NCBI RefSeq assembly: GCF_001597745.1
Contig: NZ_LUHJ01000050.1
Span: 1-50,038, forward strand
DNA from: Anabaena sp. 4-3
GTDB taxonomy: Bacteria; Cyanobacteriota; Cyanobacteriia; Cyanobacteriales; Nostocaceae
DNA length: 50,038 nucleotides
Direction of reading: 5' to 3'
The position numbers were made by a program, and so were the translations under genes. This document shows positions 25,201-34,400 of this stretch, piece by piece. Numbering within the stretch: the first letter of the stretch is position 1; each line of letters starts with the position of its first letter. Below the pieces are notes generated by a model that had not been told where the DNA came from, ran no database searches, and was given only the letters and a program-made list of their open reading frames with translations.

Positions 25201-26259
25201 ATGGCTAAGAATGCTCAAAGCAATTCACAAATTATCTCAGATATCCCCCAATCTCACAGTCTTACAGCCAAGCCGAGTTCTGAGTTTTACTCTGTTTTTT
25301 CTCCAGCAGAAGTTTTAGAAATAGTTCACGCCTTAGAAGTCAGACGAGAAATCCCGTTAAAGTATTCTTACAAAGGCAGAGGCGCAAAAATTTGGCATGA
25401 TTTTTATTTAAAATACATTATTCCTACATGGTATCGCACATCCAATGTAGAAATTGATTTGTTAAAGCAAAATTTTGCCTATCTAAATGGTAATTATCAA
25501 AGTTGCGAAAAACTCAATATTATAGATGTAGGTGCTGGTAATTCCTATCCGGTGAAAGCCTTTATTTCCAGATTGAAAAAATTAAATATAATTAAGAAAT
25601 ATGTGGCTTTAGATGTGAGTGAGGAATTATTAAAAGTAGCTAGCAGCAATTTTAAAAAATGGTTTCCTGCAATTGATTTTGCTAGCCAAGCTATTGATAT
25701 AGAAAATAATTCTATTCCTCCAGACTTGTGGAAAAATCCAACTGATAACGAAAATGACAAGATAGCCAATATATTTTTACACTTGGGAGTAACTATTGGC
25801 AATCATTACCATAGAACCAAAGTTTTTGATAATTTCAAAAATAGCATGAGTAAGAATGATTTGTTAGTATTCACTAACGAAATTGGTGCTAACTCAGCAT
25901 GGGATGGTAGAGTCAGAGGTGGCTGTGATTATCATGCCGGACAAATATATGAATGGCTGAAGAAGAATATGGGGTTTAGGTATGAAGATTGTCAACTGCT
26001 AAGAAAGTATGATTCAGTAACAGATAGTGTAGTTGCAAATATCAAATTACTGCAAGATTATACGATTAATTTTAATTATCAAGGCATAGAGAAAAATGTC
26101 ACAATTTCCGCAGGTGAAGAGATGACGATTTGGCGACATCATAAACATGAAATTCCTGAACTTATGCAGGAATTAGAGCAAGCTGGATTAGAAATTGTTC
26201 ATTATACAACTAATAAATATCAATCACATATTATGGTGATTTGTCGGAGGATTTATTAA
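25201..26259 (+). CDS. EgtD-like histidine-specific SAM methyltransferase family protein
   Basis: Methyltransf_33 (EgtD-type) protein. EgtD trimethylates the histidine alpha-amino group to hercynine, the first step to ergothioneine. The SAM-binding motif IIDVGAGNSYPVKAF covers residues 107-121, followed by the acidic YVALDVSEELLKVAS and the motif IFLHLGVTIGNHYHRTKVF, a match to the family's GSTIGN segment. The C-terminus holds the GEEMTIWRHHKHE region of the family. Length is 352 aa against about 320 for mycobacterial EgtD, with a polar N-terminal extension. No EgtB-like gene is adjacent, so the product may be hercynine or another methylated amine. Confidence 0.82.
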   Translation: MAKNAQSNSQIISDIPQSHSLTAKPSSEFYSVFSPAEVLEIVHALEVRREIPLKYSYKGRGAKIWHDFYLKYIIPTWYRTSNVEIDLLKQNFAYLNGNYQSCEKLNIIDVGAGNSYPVKAFISRLKKLNIIKKYVALDVSEELLKVASSNFKKWFPAIDFASQAIDIENNSIPPDLWKNPTDNENDKIANIFLHLGVTIGNHYHRTKVFDNFKNSMSKNDLLVFTNEIGANSAWDGRVRGGCDYHAGQIYEWLKKNMGFRYEDCQLLRKYDSVTDSVVANIKLLQDYTINFNYQGIEKNVTISAGEEMTIWRHHKHEIPELMQELEQAGLEIVHYTTNKYQSHIMVICRRIY

Positions 26260-26267
26260 AAACCTAA

Positions 26268-26292
26268 CCCCCTTCCCTACGAGGGAAGGGGG
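26268..26292 (-). terminator. Perfect 11-bp GC-rich hairpin between convergent genes
   Basis: CCCCCTTCCCT (26268-26278), a 3-nt loop, and its exact complement (26282-26292). On the minus strand it is followed by TTAGGTTTTT, so it can terminate the K+ channel transcript; on the plus strand it directly follows the EgtD-like stop. The sequence also resembles a common dispersed hairpin of filamentous cyanobacteria. Confidence 0.7.
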
Positions 26293-26359
26293 AAATAGTA
26301 ATAAAGTCCTTATTTGCTGATGACTTACGCATCCCAGTAATGTGCTAACGTGAAAGTTG

Positions 26360-27424
26360 TTAACTACTTTTAGGTTTACGCAAATTTTGATAATTAATCG
26401 GGCTGAGAATTTGGTTGAGACTACGGAGTTGTTCCGCCGTACCCATACAGATAAGCGTATCTCCTGCTGCTAATACAGTATCACCAGTAGGGCCGCCGAT
26501 GAGAGTACCATCAAGGCGACGAATGGCTAAAACTAACGCGCCAGTTTGCGATCGCAATTTGGCTTTTTGTAAAGTTTGCCCGACAAACGGACACAGAGAC
26601 GCATCTAGTAAAAATTCTTCCATGTATAACTGACGGTCTGCACCAGTGAGAATTCCATCTACAAAGTCTAAAACTTGCGGTCTGAGGGCGGCGGCTGCCA
26701 TCCGCTTACCTCCAGTAATATAAGGTGAAATTACGGCATCTGCTCCGCCACGCTGTAGCTTTTGTAACGCTTCTTCTGTACTGGCCCGTGCGATCGCGCG
26801 AATGCGTGGGTTTAAAGTTTTCGCTGATAACACAGTATATAAATTTTCGGCATCCGAAGGCAAAGCGGCAACTAGACACATTGCCCGTTCAATCCCGACT
26901 CTCAGTAATGTATCATCCAGGGTAGCATCGCCTTGAAAAGCCATATAACCCTCAGCTTGCGCCCTTTCCACAGATTCCGCCTCAGAATCAACCACCACAA
27001 ACTGCACAGCTTCCGCCCGAAATTCCTTAGCAATTTGGCGACCTGTGCGACTAAATCCACAGATGATATAGTGTTGTGCTAGTGATTCCATTAACCGCCT
27101 CTGTTGCTGTAGCCGAATGCCTTGTTGAAAGTAGCCTTGAATAATTGCTTCCGTAAATCTATTGACAATGTAACCGATATTCACCACACCCAACAAAATT
27201 AGAGCGATGGTAAACAACCGCCCTCGGCTACCTAAAGGGTTGGTCTCACCATATCCCACAGTTGCTAAAGTAATTACAGTCATGTAAGCCGCATCTTCCC
27301 ATGACCAACCCTCGACAAAGCGATACCACAGAGTACCAAGTAATAATACACCGACTAGAGCGATCGCCCCGGCCATTAACTCTTTTTGAATGCGTTGATA
27401 TTTTTGCTCAAGAGTTGAATACAA
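26360..27424 (-). CDS. Potassium channel protein with TrkA-N and TrkA-C (RCK) domains
   Basis: Two-helix K+ channel with a cytosolic gating ring. A first membrane helix (about residues 17-33) precedes the pore helix and the selectivity filter TVGYGE (55-60), then a second helix (about 68-90). The TrkA-N/RCK Rossmann domain begins HYIICGFSRTGRQIAKEF with the acidic strand VVVDSEAE. The TrkA-C domain follows (about 270-345). Length 354 aa fits MthK-like channels. It ends at the shared hairpin 26268-26292 and is divergent from argD, with 152 bp between starts. Confidence 0.93.
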   Translation of the reverse strand: MYSTLEQKYQRIQKELMAGAIALVGVLLLGTLWYRFVEGWSWEDAAYMTVITLATVGYGETNPLGSRGRLFTIALILLGVVNIGYIVNRFTEAIIQGYFQQGIRLQQQRRLMESLAQHYIICGFSRTGRQIAKEFRAEAVQFVVVDSEAESVERAQAEGYMAFQGDATLDDTLLRVGIERAMCLVAALPSDAENLYTVLSAKTLNPRIRAIARASTEEALQKLQRGGADAVISPYITGGKRMAAAALRPQVLDFVDGILTGADRQLYMEEFLLDASLCPFVGQTLQKAKLRSQTGALVLAIRRLDGTLIGGPTGDTVLAAGDTLICMGTAEQLRSLNQILSPINYQNLRKPKSS

Positions 27425-27576
27425 AGTTATTTTTCACCACTGCCACGAGTTTGAGAATATATAATGTTAGACCCAAGAGAGAATATCAGATCCAGTAAAT
27501 CCAAAGTTATTTTGTAGAATTTCTAGGAAACTAGAGAGTAAGTATACACTTAAACATTTTTTTAGGAGGATAGCTA

Positions 27577-28860
27577 GTGAGTCTACAATCCCTTCTTGAG
27601 CAAGCCACAAATCCCCCAGACTCAGGTACTATGTCATCTAGCCCCTTTAGCCCCGAAAAATTTGATGCAGCTGTCATGTCTACCTACGCCCGGTTTCCCA
27701 TCGCCCTAGAAAGGGGTGCAGGATGCCGAGTTTGGGACACCGACGGGAAGGAATACCTAGACTTTGTAGCTGGAATTGCCACCTGCACTCTAGGACACGC
27801 GCACCCAGCCATGATAGAAGCGGTAACACGCCAAATTCAAAAGCTACACCATGTTTCTAATTTGTACTACATCCCCGAACAAGGGGACTTAGCTAATTGG
27901 ATTATTCAACATTCTTGCGCTGACCGGGTATTTTTCTGCAACTCTGGCGCGGAAGCCAACGAAGCAGCAATCAAACTAGCCCGGAAATATGCCCATACAG
28001 TGCTAGAAATTGACAAGCCGATTATCTTAACCGCTAACGCCAGTTTCCACGGGCGGACTTTAGCAACCGTTACCGCCACCGGACAACCAAAGTATCAAAA
28101 ATACTTTGACCCCCTAGTACCAGGATTTCACTATGTACCTTACAATGATATTGGTGCCATTGAAACAGCCGTGAGCGAGTTAGATGAAGGAGATTATCGG
28201 GTTGCGGCTATCCTGATAGAACCATTACAGGGAGAAGGTGGAGTCCGTCCCGGAGATGTGGCATATTTCCAAAAACTGCGGCAAATTTGCGACGAAATCG
28301 GCATTTTGTTGATTTGTGATGAAGTGCAGGTTGGTATGGGGCGCAGTGGTAAACTCTGGGGTTATGAACATCTCGGCATTGAGCCGGATATTTTCACCTC
28401 CGCCAAAGGTTTGGGTGGTGGTATACCTATCGGGGCAATGATGAGTAAGAAGTTCTGTGATGTTTTCCAACCAGGGGAACACGCTAGTACATTTGGGGGT
28501 AATCCTTTTGTGTGTGGCGTGGCGTTGAGTGTTTGCCAAACTTTGGAGAAAGAGAATATTTTGCAGAATGTGCAAGATAGAGGTGAACAGTTACGGGCTG
28601 GATTAAGAGCGATCGCTGCTAAGTATCCCCATCATATAACCGATGTGCGCGGTTGGGGTTTAATTAACGGTATGGAATTACAAGCAGACATCCAGCTAAC
28701 TGCTGCTGATATTGTCAAAGCTGCCATGAATGAAGGCTTATTACTTGTACCAGCCGGGCCAAAAGTTGTCCGGTTTGTACCGCCGTTAATTGTTACAGAG
28801 GCAGAGGTAAATACGGCGTTGCAAGCTGTAGATAAAGCCTTAGCAGCTGTTACAGCGTAA
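27577..28860 (+). CDS. argD: Acetylornithine aminotransferase
   Basis: PLP-dependent class III aminotransferase of arginine synthesis (N-acetylglutamate semialdehyde to N-acetylornithine). It shows CNSGAEANEAAIKLAR, the SFHGRT segment, LLICDEVQVGMGRSGKLW and the PLP-binding lysine in SAKGLGGGIPIGAM, followed by HASTFGGNPFVC. Length 427 aa, with an N-terminal extension of about 20 residues common in cyanobacteria. The start is GTG at 27577, fixed by a perfect AGGAGG seven bases upstream; the internal ATG at residue 19 has no such site. Some family members also act as succinyldiaminopimelate aminotransferases. Confidence 0.95.
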   Translation: MSLQSLLEQATNPPDSGTMSSSPFSPEKFDAAVMSTYARFPIALERGAGCRVWDTDGKEYLDFVAGIATCTLGHAHPAMIEAVTRQIQKLHHVSNLYYIPEQGDLANWIIQHSCADRVFFCNSGAEANEAAIKLARKYAHTVLEIDKPIILTANASFHGRTLATVTATGQPKYQKYFDPLVPGFHYVPYNDIGAIETAVSELDEGDYRVAAILIEPLQGEGGVRPGDVAYFQKLRQICDEIGILLICDEVQVGMGRSGKLWGYEHLGIEPDIFTSAKGLGGGIPIGAMMSKKFCDVFQPGEHASTFGGNPFVCGVALSVCQTLEKENILQNVQDRGEQLRAGLRAIAAKYPHHITDVRGWGLINGMELQADIQLTAADIVKAAMNEGLLLVPAGPKVVRFVPPLIVTEAEVNTALQAVDKALAAVTA

Positions 28861-28902
28861 GTTCTCAGATATAGCGGTTTTCAATGAGGTGAGAAAAAAT
28901 AA

Positions 28903-28937
28903 TTGAACGCAGATGAACGCAGATAAACGCGGATGAA
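28903..28937. repeat. AACGCAGAT(G/A)A tandem repeat
   Basis: About three copies of a 10-bp unit (GAACGCAGAT) follow argD. A partly complementary copy (GATGAACGCTGATAA...GTGTTCATC) lies at about 28980-29012. The unit matches the repeat at 12190-12219. Confidence 0.7.
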
Positions 28938-29021
28938 TTTGTGTTCTGTCTGGTTGCAATCCGCTATATAATTCATCACTGATGAACGCTGATAATTTGT
29001 CTGTGTTCATCTGTGCTTTTT

Positions 29022-29720
29022 TTAAGACTGCTTGCTGGCAAGATTTTCCACGAAACTCTGATGTTCTGCACTCGCTAAACCCTGCTGTACAACTTCTATT
29101 ACTTTGGCTAAATTTCCCGCCAACAACGCTGATGTTTCTAACCATAAACCAGGAAAGACTTGAGAACAAATTACACCCTCAGCATTAGGCTGAAGTTGGA
29201 TGTATTCCCCTTCCTGTAATTTGAACCAATCAAAAGCACCGTCATAAACTCGCCACACTAAATATTCTTGCACCTGATTGCGACGGTAAACTTTTAGCTT
29301 TTCATGCAAATCAAGGGAAGCACTACTAGCTGCAACTTCCACAATTAACTCAGGCGCACCTTCAATATAATCATCCTCGCTAACACGAGTTTGTCCCCCA
29401 TGAGCAATTCTCAAGCAAGCATCTGGTTGAGGTTCATTATCTGCGTCTAGGCGGACAGTGGAATTGTCAGCTAGTTTAACTCCTGGTGTAGCCACTTTGT
29501 AAAGTCCCAACCAAATCATAATATCAGCATGGGGTTCACCGTGACCTGTAACTCTTAACGGAGATGCCATATACACAATTCCTTCAATCAGTTCCGCTTT
29601 TTTGACTTCCGGCATACCATGATAACGACGCTCAAATTCCGGGCGGGTGAGTTTGTCGCCGTTTTCCAAAGGTGGCAGAGTTGAGACAGGAGTGATAATT
29701 GCGCTAGGACGTGTAATCAT
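29022..29720 (-). CDS. Uma2 family (DUF820) PD-(D/E)XK nuclease-like protein
   Basis: Member of the large cyanobacterial Uma2/DUF820 family. The restriction-endonuclease-like core is seen in KKAELIEGIVYM (Glu), QPDACLRIA (Asp), GAPELIVEVAASSASLDLHEKLKVYRRNQVQEYLVW (Asp/Glu-x-Lys region), and then VYDGAFDWFKLQEGEY. Length 232 aa; a hydrophobic/acidic C-terminal tail follows. Proteins of this family occur in tens of copies per Nostoc genome; their biological role is unsettled. The 3' end at 29022 lies in a region with short repeats. Confidence 0.88.
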   Translation of the reverse strand: MITRPSAIITPVSTLPPLENGDKLTRPEFERRYHGMPEVKKAELIEGIVYMASPLRVTGHGEPHADIMIWLGLYKVATPGVKLADNSTVRLDADNEPQPDACLRIAHGGQTRVSEDDYIEGAPELIVEVAASSASLDLHEKLKVYRRNQVQEYLVWRVYDGAFDWFKLQEGEYIQLQPNAEGVICSQVFPGLWLETSALLAGNLAKVIEVVQQGLASAEHQSFVENLASKQS

Positions 29721-29784
29721 AGTCTGATTGACAGCAATTTAATGATTATAGGACTTACGCCATTGTCACAATCAAAGTTGCTTG

Positions 29785-29926
29785 TAGTGGACTGACACAG
29801 CTAATTTAGTGCATTAGGAAACTCTTGTGGGATGGTCATCTTGACCGTCCTGTGCAGGCAAGATGCCTGCACCACAAGAAATTTTGTATTATATTTGTGC
29901 ATCATTTTAGTCGTGTCAGTCCAGTA
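29785..29926. mobile_element. MITE-like element, copy 1 (TA-flanked, GGACTGACAC ends)
   Basis: The left end TAGTGGACTGACACAGCTAA and the right end (reverse complement TACTGGACTGACACGACTAA) form terminal inverted repeats. The interior of the 142-bp unit is itself a hairpin (GGTCATCTTGACC and CAGGCAAGATGCCTG arms between TCTTGTGG and CCACAAGA). The TA ends suggest mobilisation by an IS630/Tc1-type transposase. A second copy lies at 30902-31090. Confidence 0.68.
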
Positions 29927-29986
29927 GGGTGCGTCAGAAGAGATTAGTTGCTAAAAACGGATTTTCCACATCTGACGCACCCTACT
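29923..29986. repeat. Hairpin repeat AGTAGGGTGCGTCAGA
   Basis: A perfect 16-bp inverted repeat (29923-29938 with 29971-29986, core GGGTGCGTCAGA) encloses 32 nt. It abuts the MITE-like element and lies just outside the tsaB 3' end. A related GGTGCGTT/AACGCACC hairpin occurs at 45491-45518. Confidence 0.75.
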
Positions 29987-30023
29987 AATGTGCCAGTTGG
30001 GTAAGTTCTGGATTAATCTCATT

Positions 30024-30680
30024 CTAAATATTTACTGGATGCTGTCCATAATACGGTAAAGCCTCTGACCAATGGGGACGCTTACCCAACTGCCATTCTA
30101 GATAAGCTAGTTCTAAAATACTTGTCACCGTGGCAGCTAACCCAGATTTAGCTTCAACTAAATGATAATCAGTTTTCTGGTTAGCTAAAGTTTCCTGCCA
30201 TGCCTCTGGTGTAAATACCGTATCTGGTAATAAAGTGATTAATTCGTTACTATTAGAAGCAGGTTGGTAAATAGCCCCAAATACTTGTCCTCGTTGCGCT
30301 GGCATTTCCACGGCAATAGTCTGTTTTTGTTTACCTGCATTTGTGGCTGTCCAAGCAACTGCCGCTAATGTAGAAATTCCAAATACAGGAATGTTTAACT
30401 GCTGTGCTAAAGTCCGTGCCAACACAACACCTATCCGAGTCCCTGTAAAACCTCCAGGGCCTTTGGCAACTGCAATAAAAGCCAAATCTGCCCAAGTTTG
30501 TGGCTGGATAAATTCTACTAAATATTGATGTATATAACTCGATAAATCACGCCCTAAATTCCAAACATTAGACCGAGTATCACCTGCAAAATTACTAATC
30601 GCCAACCCCAATTCCGGGGTAGTAGTATGCAGTGATAAAGCGTATTTGTTGGGTGTGATATGTTCTAATTGTGTCGCCAA
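30024..30680 (-). CDS. tsaB: tRNA threonylcarbamoyladenosine biosynthesis protein TsaB
   Basis: ASKHA-fold partner of TsaD in the t6A37 tRNA modification complex. The N-terminus shows YALSLHTTTPELGLAI and the characteristic FIAVAKGPGGFTGTRIGVVLA, followed by a domain ending in LAYLEWQLGKRPHW and the C-terminal LPYYGQHPVNI, the usual P-x-Y-x-R/Q-x-P ending. Length 218 aa is normal. It is flanked on both sides by related MITE-like elements and by a heptamer repeat upstream of its start. Confidence 0.92.
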   Translation of the reverse strand: MATQLEHITPNKYALSLHTTTPELGLAISNFAGDTRSNVWNLGRDLSSYIHQYLVEFIQPQTWADLAFIAVAKGPGGFTGTRIGVVLARTLAQQLNIPVFGISTLAAVAWTATNAGKQKQTIAVEMPAQRGQVFGAIYQPASNSNELITLLPDTVFTPEAWQETLANQKTDYHLVEAKSGLAATVTSILELAYLEWQLGKRPHWSEALPYYGQHPVNI

Positions 30681-30717
30681 GGTAAATGCAAATCTTGATT
30701 GTTTAAGTTGACATATA

Positions 30718-30750
30718 GCAGGGAACAGGGAACAGGGAACAGGGAACAGG
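30718..30750. repeat. Heptamer repeat GGGAACA
   Basis: Four tandem GGGAACA copies lie 38 bp upstream of tsaB, between the gene and any distal promoter. STRR-type. Confidence 0.88.
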
Positions 30751-30901
30751 TTGGAATGTCTTTTAGCATAAAGCTTTGTTCCTAAAATTTGTACCTCATT
30801 TACCCCAAATCTGCTGTAATTAATTTATTCAACCACATAATCGAGCCAGCCTTGCAATGTAGTTGGAGAAAACTAGAGAAATTTAATTTGATTTGTGAAC
30901 C

Positions 30902-31090
30902 TATTGGATTGACACAGCTAATTTTGTGCATTAGATGTAGGTTGGGTGAAGCGTAGCGCAACCCAACTAGGATATTAGTCTTGAGTTTCCTTACGTCAAA
31001 CGCCATGAGCTTCAAGCCGGGAAACCCATTCACGGCGATGGCTCCCCAATCTACCATTTTTTAAATCATTTTAGTTATGTCAGCCTAGTA
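30902..31090. mobile_element. MITE-like element, copy 2
   Basis: The left end TATTGGATTGACACAGCTAA and the right end (reverse complement TACTAGGCTGACATAACTAA) match the ends of the element at 29785-29926. The interior differs: it carries a GTTGGGT...ACCCAAC hairpin (about 30941-30967). Short open frames over this copy are not convincing genes. Confidence 0.62.
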
Positions 31091-31408
31091 GGGTGGGTTG
31101 TGCTAAGAAAACTTAGATATGCTGGGCTTTGCCTTCCCTAATAGGCTCTAGCCTCTGTTTCATGCTTCGCTATCCAACTCGTTGCATCGTTACTACCTTG
31201 CTGATTGAGAATAAAAGCAAACACTTCAGATTAGTTAAATTTTAGTTACGTAATTTTATTTTCAATTAAAAAAATAGGTAACAGCTAAAAACTATGTAGA
31301 CAATTGATCATACTCCCATAGTTAAACATCAGCAGAAATTATTACCATTGATAGAGAAGCAAATAACTGACTGCCAAGCAACATCATCCTAGCAGCAAGC
31401 AGAAAAAT
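31091..31408. other. Gene-free leader region of the giant kinase gene
   Basis: AT-rich, with no open frame and no clear repeat beyond the element end at 31090. It presumably holds the promoter of the kinase gene starting at 31409, but I could not identify boxes with confidence. Confidence 0.5.
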
Positions 31409-34400
31409 ATGGGTATCAACATTGCCGATTACAATCTCACTCAAATTCTTTATGATGGTACGAATACCTGTATTTATCGTGCGATTAATCAGGCTCATCA
31501 ATTAACAGCAATTATTAAAACTCTTAAAGCTGAGTATCCTACTATAGAACAGCTGACTCAGTTAAAACATGAATATAAAATTCTCCAACATTTAGAGATA
31601 GATGGAGTGATTAAACCCCAGGCGTTAGCAAGCTATCAAAATGCTTTGGGGCTAATTTTGCTAGATTTTGAAGGGGAACCTCTCAAAGAGATCATGAATA
31701 GTCAAAAATTTGATATCAGTCAGTTTTTGCAAATTGCTATTCAACTAGCTGCAACACTGGCTCAAATTCATGAAAATCATATTATTCATAAAGATATTAA
31801 GCCGGATAATATTCTCGTTAATCTCAAAAGCAACGACATCAAAATTATAGATTTTAGTATTTCATCCTGTTTGTCGAGAGAAAATTTACTTGTTAGTCAT
31901 CCTAGTGGGCTGGAAGGGACTTTGGCTTATATGTCACCAGAGCAAACTGGAAGGATGAATCGCGGGATTGACTATCGCACTGATTTTTATTCTTTGGGTG
32001 TTACCTTTTATGAAATGCTCACGCAACAACTGCCATTCATAGCTACTGATGCCTTAGAAATTGTTCACTGTCATATTGCGAAAACACCGTTATCACCAAA
32101 AGATATTAATCCAGAAATTCCACCAGCAATTTCTGATATTGTCATGAAATTATTAGCTAAAACTGCTGAGGATAGATATCAAAATGCTTTGGGGCTAAAA
32201 GCTGATTTAGAAGCATGTTTCAGAGAACTACAAGCAACTGGAAAAATAGCTAACTTTGTTGTTGGTACATCTGATTTATACAGCCAAATGCTGATTCCAC
32301 AAAAACTGTATGGGCGTGAAACAGAAGTTTTAACTCTCATGAACGCCTTTGAGCGTGTTAGCCGTGGCGCAGCAGAGATTATGTTAGTTAGTGGTTACTC
32401 AGGTATTGGCAAATCTTCTTTAGTCAATGAAGTTCATAAGCCTATATTAGCCCAGCATGGTTATTTTATTTCGGGTAAATTTGACCAATTAAAGCGAAAT
32501 ATTCCTTATGCGGCTTTTATTCCAGCTTTTCAGGCATTAATTCAACAATTATTCACAGAAAATACTGAAAATATCAAGATTTGGAAAGACAAAATCTTAG
32601 CAGCTATTGGTACAAATGCACAAGTAATTATTGATGTAATTCCCGAAGTAGAACAAATTATTGGTTATCAGCAACCTGTTGCTAAATTAGGTTTAAATGA
32701 ATCCCAAAACAGATTTAATCTGGTATTTAAACAATTTATTACCGTATTTTGTCAACCTGAACATCCCTTAGTTATTTTCTTAGATGATTTACAATGGGCA
32801 GATGCTGCTTCTCTCAAGTTAATTCAACTTTTAAGCACTGATTCAGAGATTAAATATTTATTGCTGATTGGAGCATATCGTGACAACGAAGTTCATCTTG
32901 ATCATCCGTTAATGTTGACTATACAGGAAATCCAAAAATCTGATGTAGTTATTAACAATTTGGTTCTGGAGCCGTTACAGATTTTTCATGTTCAGCAATT
33001 AGTTAGTGATACTCTCCATACTCAGCAAAAAAATTCAGCAGCACTCGCAGAGTTATTATGGCAGAAAACTCAAGGAAATCCTTTCTTTTTAACACAACTG
33101 CTCAAAACCCTTGAGCAAGACAACCTACTATCATTTAATTTTATGACTGGTTGTTGGCAGTGGGATATGGAACTGCTGCAAGATATTGAAATTACTGATA
33201 ATGTCGTTGATCTGATGGTGAATCAAATTCAGAAGCTATCACCAATGACACAGAATGTTTTAAAATTAGCCGCTTGTATTGGTAATCAATTTACTTTAGA
33301 TATTCTGAGTATTGTTAATCAAAAAACTTGGGATGAAACAGCAGCAGATTTATGGGAATCGTTACAGGCTGGTTTAGTCTTACCTATAGACGAATCTTAC
33401 AAAATTCCTTTAGTTTTTCATAGTCTGCCAGAGGCAAACTTCACAATTAGTTACAAGTTTTTACATGACCGAGTTCAACAAGCAGCTTATTCTTTAATTG
33501 CGGATTCTCTCAAAAAAGCAACTCATCTACAAATTGGTCGCTTACTATTAGAAAATAATACATTAGAAGAACGCAGTGAAAATATTTTTAATTTAGTTAA
33601 TCACCTGAATTATGGGACAGAATTACTGGCTCTAGATTCTGCAAAAATTCAACTAGCTGAACTTAACCTGATAGCAGGGAAAAAAGCTAAAGCAGCAACG
33701 GCGTATGAGGCGGCTATGGGCTACCTCCAGGTAGGTTTAAGTCTGTTAACAACCGCTAGCTGGAAGCAGCAATATGAATTAGTATTAGCTTTGCATCAAG
33801 AAGCAGCAGAAGCAGCATTTCTGATGGGCGACTTTGAGCAAATGGAACAATTGGTTGAGGTGGTGCTGCAAGAAGCTGATAATGATTGGGAAAAGGTAAA
33901 AGTTTATGAGTTACGAATTCAAAGTTATGAAGTCCAAAGAAAACTTTTGGCAGCTGTCAAGCTGGGTTTGCAAGTGTTAGAAATATTGGGAGTGAAACTA
34001 ACTGCATCACCAACTCCATCAGATATTCAGCAAGCTATTCAAGAAACCAGCGCAAATTTAGCAGATAAAAGTATAGAAGATTTAGTTAATCTCCCAACCA
34101 TGACAGATGCAAAGCAATTAGCAGCTTTGCGGTTGATAGCCAGTTTAGTTCCGGCTGCTTATCAATCTGCACCTACATTATTTATGATGATGGCTTGTCA
34201 GGAGGTTAATTTATCTATTCAACATGGTAATACTCTGTTTTCCGCTAGCGGTTTTGCTGATTATGGTGTAGTTTTTAGTGGGTTATTACAAGATGTGGAA
34301 GCGGCTTATAAATTTGGGCAGTTAGCTTTAAAGTTATTAGATGTTTTAGATGCTTGTGAGCTAAGAAGTCAAGTTTTATTTAAGGTGGCAACTTTCCTGA

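Noticed and set aside
28840-29188. Open frames on both strands between argD and the Uma2 gene
   Set aside because: They overlap real genes or the ACGCAGAT repeats and look like shadow frames.
29022-29720. Uma2 nuclease as part of a defence or mobile system
   Set aside because: The family is present in many copies in such genomes without defence context, and no partner genes are nearby.
30800-31057. 85-codon open frame on the minus strand
   Set aside because: It lies across the second MITE-like element, has no recognisable family pattern and no ribosome binding site.
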